From Planctomycetota bacterium (GTDB lineage: Bacteria > Planctomycetota > Planctomycetia > Pirellulales > Pirellulaceae): a stretch of 14,404 nucleotides of DNA. A program made the translations under genes and the position numbers. Below are positions 1 to 5,542 of the stretch, piece by piece. The notes beneath the pieces were generated by a model. It saw only the letters and a list, made by a program, of their open reading frames with translations. It did not search any database and was not told where the DNA came from. Position 1 is the stretch's first letter, and each line of letters begins with the position of its first letter. The stretch is from assembly GCA_026692885.1 (NCBI GenBank), contig JAPLNJ010000624.1:1-14404 (forward strand), written 5' to 3'.

Positions 1-10
1 TCCGACACGG

Positions 11-138
11 TAAGAATCGGCGCATCAATGAGTGTCGCAAACATAGTAGTCGTCACGCTCCGCCGTGACGACATGTCATCACGGCGGAGCGTGATGACTA
101 CTTTGAAAACCCGACAGTTATTGATGCGCCGATCCTAA
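11..138 (+). repeat. REPIN-like paired-hairpin element, copy 1 (128 bp)
   Basis: The element is nested and symmetric. Outer arms at 11-37 and 112-138 are inverted repeats, with 14 of 14 bases pairing over 16-29 and 120-133. Inside are two 27-nt hairpins at 46-72 and 75-101, separated by AT. Each has a perfect 9-bp stem (GTCGTCACG and GTCATCACG), and the loops CTCCGC and GCGGAG are complementary. The outer edge of each hairpin reads GTAG (46-49, and 98-101 on the other strand), the tetranucleotide typical of REP sequences mobilised by RAYT (Y1) transposases; two inverted REPs make a REPIN. A homologous copy of the same length lies at 3716-3843. Flanks 1-10 and 139-148 agree at 8 of 10 bases and may be a worn target duplication. 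It ends 20 bp before the activase start. No RAYT gene is in the window. Confidence 0.8.
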
Positions 139-158
139 TCCGATACTGCGACCAGAGC

Positions 159-1046
159 ATGATGACCCAGACCAACCCATCCGGCCAACCGGAAGCCTTG
201 CTAACTGCCGGAATCGACGTCGGTTCCTCGGCGATCAAAATCGTAGTGCTCCAGGTCCCGGAAGCGGATGAAGCCCGGCTGCTGGCCAGCCGCTTTGAGC
301 GCATCCGCCGCCGAGACCCCCTGCGCGTCGCTCAGACCATCTTTGCTGAGACGCTCGCCAAGGCCGGGATCCACCGCGAGGACCTGGCCTATGTGGCCAC
401 GACCGGCGAGGGGGACCTGATCTCGTTTCGGACCGGGCACTTCTACGGTATGACGGCCCATGCCCGCGGTGGGCTATTTCTCGACCCACAGGCCCGCGCC
501 GTCATCGACATCGGCGCCTTGCACACCCGCGCCATGCTGATGGACGAGCACGCCAGGGTGCTCAGCCACCGGATGACCAGCCAGTGCGCCTCCGGCACCG
601 GGCAGTTCCTGGAGAACATTGGTCGCTACCTGGGGGTCACGCTGTTGGAGATCGGGCCGCTCTCACTGCAGGCGGACCACCCCGAGCCCTGCTCCTCGAT
701 CTGCGCCGTGTTGGCCGAGACCGACGTGATTAACATGGTTTCCCGAGGGATCACGATCTCCAACATTCTCAAGGGGATCCACACCTCGATGGCCGGTCGC
801 TGCCTATCGCTGTTGACTTCGCTCGGATCCCAAGGAGTCGTCATGGCGACCGGGGGGTTGGCCGCCGACGTTGGATTACTCTCCGCGCTGCGGGAGGCCG
901 CTGCCGAGCAGGGAGTCCCCCTGCAAATCCGCAGCCACGAGAACTCGGCACTGGCCGGGGCCCTGGGAGCGGCCCTCTGGGGGGCCTTCCGCGCTAGGAA
1001 GCTCGCCCACCAGGGGCTGTCGCTGCGTGGCGGAGGCCTGCGCTGA
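159..1046 (+). CDS. BcrD/BadG-type ATPase subunit (benzoyl-CoA reductase / 2-hydroxyacyl-CoA dehydratase activator family)
   Basis: A 295-residue BadF/BadG/BcrA/BcrD-family ATPase. Members hydrolyse ATP to drive low-potential electron transfer from ferredoxin through a [4Fe-4S] cluster held at the dimer interface, feeding a benzoyl-CoA reductase or a 2-hydroxyacyl-CoA dehydratase. Visible motifs are the phosphate-1 loop GIDVGSSAIK (about 18-27), a second phosphate motif VIDIGALHTR (about 115-124), the cluster cysteine in QCASGTGQF (Cys143), a second in SSICAVLAETDVI (Cys182), and the adenosine motif ATGGLAADVGL (about 230-240). The C-terminal AGALGAALWGAFR and the stretch around GHFYGMTAHARG recall BcrD/BzdQ subunits rather than HgdC, and length fits BcrD. 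ATG159 and ATG162 are adjacent, with only a weak purine run upstream. Partner subunits (A, B, C) are not in the window and may lie to the left. The family is confident; the specific substrate is not. Confidence 0.85.
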   Translation: MMTQTNPSGQPEALLTAGIDVGSSAIKIVVLQVPEADEARLLASRFERIRRRDPLRVAQTIFAETLAKAGIHREDLAYVATTGEGDLISFRTGHFYGMTAHARGGLFLDPQARAVIDIGALHTRAMLMDEHARVLSHRMTSQCASGTGQFLENIGRYLGVTLLEIGPLSLQADHPEPCSSICAVLAETDVINMVSRGITISNILKGIHTSMAGRCLSLLTSLGSQGVVMATGGLAADVGLLSALREAAAEQGVPLQIRSHENSALAGALGAALWGAFRARKLAHQGLSLRGGGLR

Positions 1047-1210
1047 AACAACGCTGCTCCCGCTGGCACCCGTCGAATACGCAAGGGATATTAAGTTCCG
1101 TAAGATGCATACGAAAACGCTGGTATTCCGGCCCGCTGATGGGCCGCTTGGGCAACTCGCGGACCCCGACCCACTTCCAGGAGTGTTTTGACACTGGCGG
1201 CGGTGGACGT

Positions 1211-1464
1211 TGCTAGTACCAAACGGTTTTCGGGGCTGTCGGTGTCAAGAACGGGGTTTTACGGTTTCGCATAGACGGACCGCCAGCTGGGGTCAGACGT
1301 ACAGATTTCAGTTTTCGCGGTCGTGTGCCCAAGCATCGGGAAGACCTTCTGCCCGCGAAAACTGAAATCTGTACGTCTGACCCCTTGTCTCACGCCCCGT
1401 CTCTGCTGAACCGTTAAGTCTCATGCTTTGCGCGCAGGGGCCAAAATATCGTTTGGTACTAGCA
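1211..1464 (+). repeat. 254-bp palindromic MITE-like element, copy A
   Basis: Both ends read TGCTAGTACCAAACG inward (1211-1225, and 1450-1464 on the other strand), giving a 15-bp perfect terminal inverted repeat. In the centre lies a 96-bp core: perfect 32-bp inverted arms at 1289-1320 and 1353-1384 (starting GGGGTCAGACGTACAG) around a 32-nt loop. The second copy at 5071-5324 has the same length in inverted orientation. By hand count the outer flanks are about 87 percent identical between copies (20 differences in 158), the loop 25 of 32, and the arms 64 of 64. No transposase is encoded, so any movement would be in trans. The 164 bp between the activase gene and this element (1047-1210) show nothing I can call. 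Confidence 0.85.
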
Positions 1465-1481
1465 CCCGCCCAACGGCCGTT

Positions 1482-2117
1482 TCAGACGCAGATTTCCAAC
1501 TCCAGGAACTTGTACGGGTTCTTCCGCCACTCGGCCGCCAGGAACTGGAGCGTTTTCCAACGTGTGATGTGGTTGGGGCTTTCCAGTGCGGGTGGTTCGT
1601 CAGGCAGGCCTTCCAGCGATTGCTTCCGGATCAGCATTGCGCGAATCTTTTGGGTCCGGACCGCTCCGGCCTTCTCACACGTCAGGCAGATCAAATACTT
1701 CTCGCGCTGCACCGGCAGGCCCAGATCGTGTTTGAGCTGTCCTTCGGCGAACTTTTCCGCGACTTCGTTCAACACGGCGTTCAAGTAGTACCAGTAGTCC
1801 TCCTTGGGCAGAGGCAGGAGCGGGTCCTGCTCGGTCGTCTGTCGGGCCGCGGCCGTGACCGCGTCACTTGCGACGGAGTTCAGAAACACCTCAGCACAGG
1901 CGGTCTCGATGATCGTGCGGATCAGCAACTGGCCGTCGCGCAGCGTGTTCAACGAGATGTTCAGACGGTGCAGGAATTCCTTTTTCCGCCACTCGGCCCA
2001 CGCCCGGCGTTTGCCGAACACCCAACCGACGGCCAGGGAAAATACGGCCGTGAAGATCTTGTCCCAGTGCTCGCCCAAGTAGGTCACCAGTTTGGCGATG
2101 ATTTCGTGGAGGTCCAT
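1482..2117 (-). CDS. Hypothetical protein with N-terminal membrane anchor
   Basis: A 211-residue protein I do not recognise. It starts MDLHEIIAKLVTYLGEHWDK, followed by one likely membrane helix (about residues 19-31, ending GWVFGKRR), then a charged soluble region rich in Lys, Arg, Glu and Leu. That layout suggests a type-I-like anchor with a cytoplasmic domain after the positive KRR. One CLTC pair occurs near YLICLTCEK; no catalytic motif is evident. The start at 2117 is chosen because GAGGAG lies 8 nt upstream (2126-2131); the longer frame reaching 2228 adds an Arg/Pro-rich stretch that looks non-coding. The stop is 17 bp from the end of the 254-bp repeat. The MFS gene lies upstream on the same strand, 161 bp away, so co-transcription is possible. 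An antisense frame of similar length overlaps but is compositionally poorer. Confidence 0.7.
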   Translation of the reverse strand: MDLHEIIAKLVTYLGEHWDKIFTAVFSLAVGWVFGKRRAWAEWRKKEFLHRLNISLNTLRDGQLLIRTIIETACAEVFLNSVASDAVTAAARQTTEQDPLLPLPKEDYWYYLNAVLNEVAEKFAEGQLKHDLGLPVQREKYLICLTCEKAGAVRTQKIRAMLIRKQSLEGLPDEPPALESPNHITRWKTLQFLAAEWRKNPYKFLELEICV

Positions 2118-2125
2118 GATCAGTG

Positions 2126-2131
2126 CTCCTC
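2126..2131 (-). promoter_or_regulatory. Ribosome binding site deciding the start at 2117
   Basis: On the minus strand GAGGAG precedes ATG by 8 nt. It supports the 211-residue form of the hypothetical protein over the 248-residue reading. Confidence 0.65.
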
Positions 2132-2278
2132 GAGGTAGAACGCTTCGCGTGGGATTCGATTTCGGTGCGAGGATCGCCGCACGGGTGCGCGGCCTCTCCA
2201 CGCTACCATGTCCGCGCCCCGGCCTCAACGTCCGGTGTCCCTACGAGTGCGGATTTCCTGCTGGCTTGACTTCATAGG

Positions 2279-3529
2279 TTATCGGCTCTGGTCCTGGAGG
2301 TCTCGGCGAGGCTGAATGAGCAACACCAGCACGACGGAGAAAATTGCGGCACTGGCGAACACGCCGAAGATCAGGTTGAGCGGCACGTGACGGTCGCGCA
2401 GCGCGCCGAAGCCCCAATCGGCGAGTCCGCCGCAACTGATACTCACCAGGTTCATCACGCCGTAGCCGGTGGCACGCAGCTCCGGCCTCACGACCTGGCA
2501 CAGGATGGGCATGTTATTGCAGTCGAAGAAGCCCCAGCCCAGGCCGAACAGGAGCAGGAACGCCACGGCCACGGCCAGCGAGCCAGCGTTGCCCACACCG
2601 AAGATGGCGGGGACAATCAGGCTCATCCCCAGGGCGCTGACGAAGATCCGCCCGCGTTCCTGACGCCGCATCCAGCGGTCCGCCAGCCAACCGCCGACCA
2701 CCGCGCCGACGATGGCGGCGGCCTGCCAGTACAGTGTGGCCGCCACGCCAGCCTGGCCTTGGCCGATCTGGAACTGTTGCTTGAGGATGGCCGGCATCCA
2801 GTCGCGGACCACCCAGCCCGCCAACGCCGGTAACGTGAAGTACAGCACCAGCAGGATGAAGGAGAGGTTGGTCAACAACTGCTTGGCGGCTTGTGCGGGG
2901 GAGGCTTTCGGTCCCGCGGCGACCGCCCCCGACTGCGGCGCGTCGCGCACCAGGAACACCAACGGCAGGGCGTAGCACATCCCGCAGACGCCGCAGGCAT
3001 CGAAGGCGAACCGCCAGCCCAAGGTGGGCGCGTCGGCCACATAACCGCCAAAGCCGCCGACGATCACACCGCAGTAGATGGCCATCTGGTGCAGCCCCAC
3101 GGCACGGGATCGTGTGTGTCCCGTGTGGTAGTCCGCGATCAGGGCCAGGGCCGCCGGAATGTAGAACGCTTCGCTGCTGCCCATCAGCGAACGGGCCCAC
3201 AGCAATTCGTTATAGCTCGTGACGTGCCCGGTCCACCACGTCACCGCCGACCACACGAAAAGGCTGCCGCAGATGGTCAACCGCCGGCTGAAGCGGTCCG
3301 CCACATAGCCGCCGATCGGACTGAGCAAGGCATACACCCACTTGAACTGTCCGAGCATGAAGCCCCAGTTCGCCTCCGTGCCGATGCTGGGAAGGTCCCC
3401 CATCACGGAAGACTTCATCGACGCCAGCATCTGGCGGTCGAGGTAATTCAGCAGGGCCACGGGCCAGAGCAGCAACACCACCAGCCACGCGCTGCGGACG
3501 AATGTCGAGGAAGGGGATGGTTGGGACAC
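2279..3529 (-). CDS. Major facilitator superfamily transporter
   Basis: A 416-residue inner-membrane carrier with about 12 predicted hydrophobic helices and the MFS motif A twice: GGYVADRFSRR (about 73-83) between helices 2 and 3, and GGWLADRWMRR in the second half. Near the N-terminus NYLDRQMLASM (about 28-38) resembles the NYxDR signature of the anion:cation symporter group, whose members carry hexuronates, sialic acid, aldonates and other organic anions; the substrate cannot be read from sequence. The start is GTG at 3529, supported by GGAGAG 4 nt upstream; no in-frame ATG is better placed. The gene is divergent from the UroD-like gene, so the 389 bp between them must hold both promoters. 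It is separated from the aldolase/BNR pair by other operons, so a shared pathway is only a guess. Confidence 0.9.
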   Translation of the reverse strand: MSQPSPSSTFVRSAWLVVLLLWPVALLNYLDRQMLASMKSSVMGDLPSIGTEANWGFMLGQFKWVYALLSPIGGYVADRFSRRLTICGSLFVWSAVTWWTGHVTSYNELLWARSLMGSSEAFYIPAALALIADYHTGHTRSRAVGLHQMAIYCGVIVGGFGGYVADAPTLGWRFAFDACGVCGMCYALPLVFLVRDAPQSGAVAAGPKASPAQAAKQLLTNLSFILLVLYFTLPALAGWVVRDWMPAILKQQFQIGQGQAGVAATLYWQAAAIVGAVVGGWLADRWMRRQERGRIFVSALGMSLIVPAIFGVGNAGSLAVAVAFLLLFGLGWGFFDCNNMPILCQVVRPELRATGYGVMNLVSISCGGLADWGFGALRDRHVPLNLIFGVFASAAIFSVVLVLLIQPRRDLQDQSR

Positions 3530-3533
3530 CGTG

Positions 3534-3539
3534 CTCTCC
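3534..3539 (-). promoter_or_regulatory. Ribosome binding site for the GTG start of the MFS gene
   Basis: GGAGAG on the minus strand lies 4 nt before GTG at 3529. It supports the use of a GTG start. Confidence 0.6.
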
Positions 3540-3594
3540 GTTGGGGATTGTCGAGTCTGTCCGGATTATAGGGGACAGGCCGCAGTTGCAAAAC

Positions 3595-3621
3595 GGCCTG
3601 GCGCGGTGGGGCCTGGCGCGG
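3595..3621. repeat. Short tandem repeat GGCCTGGCGCGG x2
   Basis: GGCCTGGCGCGG occurs at 3595-3606 and 3610-3621, a 15-bp period, in the divergent intergenic region. It may be an operator pair for the MFS or UroD-like gene, or plain slippage. The sequence shows only the repeat. Confidence 0.5.
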
Positions 3622-3637
3622 CTACTCCCCGGAGAAC

Positions 3638-3700
3638 GCCGGTGAAGACCGGCCGCGCTTTCTCGGCAAGAACCCGCGGCTAGCGCCTTGCGGCTCACCA
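3638..3700. other. Intergenic hairpins in the divergent promoter region
   Basis: GCCGGT (3638-3643) and ACCGGC (3648-3653) form a 6-bp perfect stem with a GAAG loop. It is followed at about 3675-3694 by a second, weaker palindromic stretch, CCGCGGCTAGCGCCTTGCGG. Neither lies at a gene end, so a terminator role is unlikely. They look like dispersed palindromic repeats; no second copy of either is in this window. Confidence 0.4.
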
Positions 3701-3715
3701 TGTCCGAGTGCAAAG

Positions 3716-3843
3716 TAAGGATCGCGAAATGAATTAGTGTCGGGTCTTCAAAGTAGCCATCACGCTCCGCGTGATGGCATGTCATCTCGCGGAGCGAGAT
3801 GACCACATTATTCTTGCGACAGTTATTTCTTTCGCGATCCTAA
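3716..3843 (+). repeat. REPIN-like paired-hairpin element, copy 2 (128 bp)
   Basis: Same architecture and exact length as 11-138. Outer arms are 3716-3742 (TAAGGATCG...AGTGTCG) and 3817-3843 (CGACAGTTATT...CGATCCTAA). Inner hairpins are 3753-3778 (stem GCCATCACG, loop CTCCG) and 3781-3806 (stem GTCATCTCG, loop CGGAG), separated by AT. Both 9-bp stems are perfect although they differ in sequence from copy 1, and the loops are again complementary. The outer tetranucleotide is GTAG on the left and GTGG (read inward) on the right. The orientation relative to the downstream gene is the same as in copy 1. It ends 75 bp before the UroD-like start codon. Confidence 0.8.
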
Positions 3844-3907
3844 GTGGCATTGGGCGCGTGCCGCAGGGTTGATCTTGTCCACCCGCGCGTGTACCCTGTG
3901 CCGACGC

Positions 3908-3912
3908 GAGGT
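3908..3912 (+). promoter_or_regulatory. Ribosome binding site for the UroD-like gene
   Basis: GAGGT lies 6 nt before ATG at 3919. It selects this start over the longer frame open from 3844, which would begin at the very edge of the repeat. Confidence 0.7.
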
Positions 3913-3918
3913 ACAGTC

Positions 3919-5076
3919 ATGACGTGGACATCGAGAGAGCGGGTGATCGCGGCGATCGAGCACCGCGAACCAGACCGAGTGCCGATCGATATCAATCCGG
4001 TACCAGCCTTCTATCGGAAGTTGCTGGACTATCTGGGATTGCAGGTCGACGAACCGATCAACCCGGGATTCATGGAGGAGGCGATTCCGCACCCACGCGT
4101 GCTCGCTGCGTTGGGCGGGGATCTGATCTCCGTCAAACTAGGCTCGGCGAAGGTCGCGCGTCCGGCCCCGCCTCGAGCCGGCCTGGTGATGGACGATTGG
4201 GGCGTGGGCTTGGAGCGGGTCCATCAGCCTGGCGGGGGGAGCTACCTGGAGCCGGTCTATCATCCGCTGGCCGAGGCCACGCTGGACGACCTGGAAACGT
4301 ATCCTTGGCCTGACCCGACGTTGCCCGATCGGGGCGAGGCAGCGGAGGTCGAAGCGAAGCGGTTGTACGAGGACACCGACTTGGCCTTGGTCGGACGTTT
4401 CGGAGGCCCCATCGTGCAGACGGCGATTTACCTGATGGGCTTTCAGCGGTGGCTGGAGTGTGTCGCCGGCGAGGCCGAATTCGCCGGCGCGCTGCTGGAC
4501 AAGATCACCGACATCGTGATGGTCCTGGACCGGATTGGCCTGGAGGCCACGGCCAAGTACCTGCAGATCTACAAAATCAGCGGCGACGATGTCGGTATGC
4601 AAACCGGGCCGTTGTATTCGCCCCAGACGTTTCGCAGCCTGATCCTGCCTCGTCTGCGGCGGCGGTGGCAGGCGGCCCGCGCGTACTTGAACCAGGTGCA
4701 TCCCGCCGTTCAGATCATGTTCCACAGTTGCGGCGGGATTCGGCCGTTCATCCCCGACTTGATCGAGATCGGCTTGCATGTGTTGGATCCGGTGCAACCA
4801 CTGGCGGCGGGCATGGATTCGGCGGAGTTGAAGCGGGACTTCGGCGACCGCTTGACGTTCCACGGGGGTGTGGATGAGCAGCATGTGCTACCGTTTGGGA
4901 CGCCCGCGGAGGTGGCGGCCGAAGTGCGACTGCGGTTGCGAGCCTTCGCTCCGGGCGGGGGCTACATTCTGGCGCCATCGCATTATGTCCAAGCCGATAC
5001 GCCGCCCGCCAACATCGTGGCGATGTGCCGTGCCGCTCAGCGGTCGGGGCAGTATCCGATCGTGGATTGCTGCTAG
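3919..5076 (+). CDS. Uroporphyrinogen decarboxylase (URO-D)-like protein, probably not heme-pathway
   Basis: A 385-residue member of the UroD/MtaA/CmuA superfamily. These TIM barrels include true uroporphyrinogen III decarboxylases and zinc- or cobalamin-linked methyltransferases. The start region TSRERVIAAIEHREPDRVP is the usual N-terminus of UroD-like methyltransferase relatives. HSCGG (about 269-273) is the Cys site that can bind zinc in the methyltransferase branch, followed by IPDLIEIGLHVLDPVQ, GGVDEQHVLPFGTP and GGGYILAPSHYVQADTPP, all typical of the branch common in planctomycetes and of unknown substrate. The start is set by the ribosome binding site at 3908. The stop codon TAG (5074-5076) lies inside the terminal repeat of the 254-bp element beginning at 5071, so the last residue and the stop come from the repeat. 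Excision would extend the frame by 37 codons. An O- or S-demethylation role is inference. Confidence 0.88.
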   Translation: MTWTSRERVIAAIEHREPDRVPIDINPVPAFYRKLLDYLGLQVDEPINPGFMEEAIPHPRVLAALGGDLISVKLGSAKVARPAPPRAGLVMDDWGVGLERVHQPGGGSYLEPVYHPLAEATLDDLETYPWPDPTLPDRGEAAEVEAKRLYEDTDLALVGRFGGPIVQTAIYLMGFQRWLECVAGEAEFAGALLDKITDIVMVLDRIGLEATAKYLQIYKISGDDVGMQTGPLYSPQTFRSLILPRLRRRWQAARAYLNQVHPAVQIMFHSCGGIRPFIPDLIEIGLHVLDPVQPLAAGMDSAELKRDFGDRLTFHGGVDEQHVLPFGTPAEVAAEVRLRLRAFAPGGGYILAPSHYVQADTPPANIVAMCRAAQRSGQYPIVDCC

Positions 5077-5324
5077 CACGAAGCGGTATTTGGGCCCTTG
5101 TGCGTAAAGCATGAGACTTAACGGTTCAGCAGGGACGGGGCGCGAGACAAGGGGTCAGACGTACAGATTTCAGTTTTCGCGGTCGTCTGCCCAAGCCCAG
5201 GGAAAGCCTTCGGCCCGCGAAAACTGAAATCTGTACGTCTGACCCCAGCCGGTGGTCCGTCTCTGCGAAACCATAAAACCCCATCCTTGACACCGACAAC
5301 CCCGAAAACCGTTTGCTGCTAGCG
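5071..5324 (-). repeat. 254-bp palindromic MITE-like element, copy B
   Basis: The outer flanks match copy A (1211-1464) in reverse complement, including ends with GCTAGCA and a shared GCATGAGACTTAACGGTTCA block. The inner 96-bp core has perfect 32-bp arms at 5151-5182 and 5215-5246 and a 32-nt loop at 5183-5214. The loop aligns with copy A in the direct orientation (25 of 32), not the reverse, so the core is flipped relative to the flanks in one of the copies. It starts inside the UroD-like reading frame. There is no clear target-site duplication. Confidence 0.85.
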
Positions 5325-5438
5325 TCGCCGCACAACCCCTACAACCGCTACCGCCTCAACCCGGGCGGGGATGTTGGCGACTGGACGGCCGCTTCTCCAG
5401 AAGAACCAGGGGAGTTTCCTAGGGGTTATGCCGATTGA
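5325..5438 (+). pseudogene. Possible severed C-terminal coding fragment of the UroD-like gene
   Basis: Directly after the element a frame runs 37 codons to TGA at 5436, beginning SPHNPYNRYRLNPGG and ending EEPGEFPRGYAD. Its first half has mostly G or C in third positions, like the genes around it, and it has no start codon of its own. Deleting 5071-5324 exactly joins the codon ending at 5070 to the codon starting at 5325 in frame. I infer that the frame may be the original UroD-like C-terminus. Chance openness in GC-rich DNA, one in three for the phase, remains possible, and typical family members end near the present stop. Confidence 0.35.
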
Positions 5439-5487
5439 AACAGTTAGACGCGTTGTGCCGATTGAAACAGTTATCGGTGTTATGCCC
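5425..5487 (+). repeat. 27-bp tandem repeat ahead of the receptor gene
   Basis: Two 27-bp units at 5425-5451 and 5452-5478 share GCCGATTGAAACAGTTA and differ mainly in their last few bases. A partial third unit (GTTATGCCC) runs 5479-5487. It sits 56-118 bp upstream of the receptor start, where tandem binding sites for a regulator would be expected. The same bases can also encode a repeated PIETV peptide. Confidence 0.65.
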
Positions 5488-5538
5488 GGTAAGTCGCCTA
5501 ATGCCGGGGCTTTCCCCCTGAGTGTTGCCCAAGGGTGA
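5428..5538 (+). CDS. Possible 36-residue leader peptide
   Basis: ATG at 5428, preceded by AGGGG only 2 nt away, opens 36 codons starting MPIETVRRVVPIETVIGVMP. Its TGA (5536-5538) overlaps the purine-rich ribosome binding site of the receptor start at 5543. This geometry would allow translational coupling or a leader-peptide control. The peptide is mostly the product of the 27-bp repeat, which argues that it may be incidental. Confidence 0.25.
   Translation: MPIETVRRVVPIETVIGVMPGKSPNAGAFPLSVAQG
5531..5537 (+). promoter_or_regulatory. Candidate ribosome binding site for the receptor GTG start
   Basis: AAGGGTG lies 5 nt before GTG at 5543. The alternative GTG at 5522 has only a pyrimidine-rich stretch upstream. 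Confidence 0.5.
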
Positions 5539-5542
5539 TTCC

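Noticed and set aside
1107..1193. Small ORF MHTKTLVFRPADGPLG... between the activase and element A
   Set aside because: 28 codons with no ribosome binding site and no recognisable similarity.
3844..3918. Upstream extension of the UroD-like protein to 3844
   Set aside because: The added residues are unlike the family's start, while ATG3919 has GAGGT 6 nt upstream.
5425..5487. CRISPR-like repeats, because units contain GATTGAAAC, which often ends CRISPR repeats
   Set aside because: Only two full units, a period of 27 bp that leaves at most about 6-10 variable bases and no true spacers, and no cas genes. A single GGATTGAAAC-like stretch near 14260 on the minus strand has no second copy.
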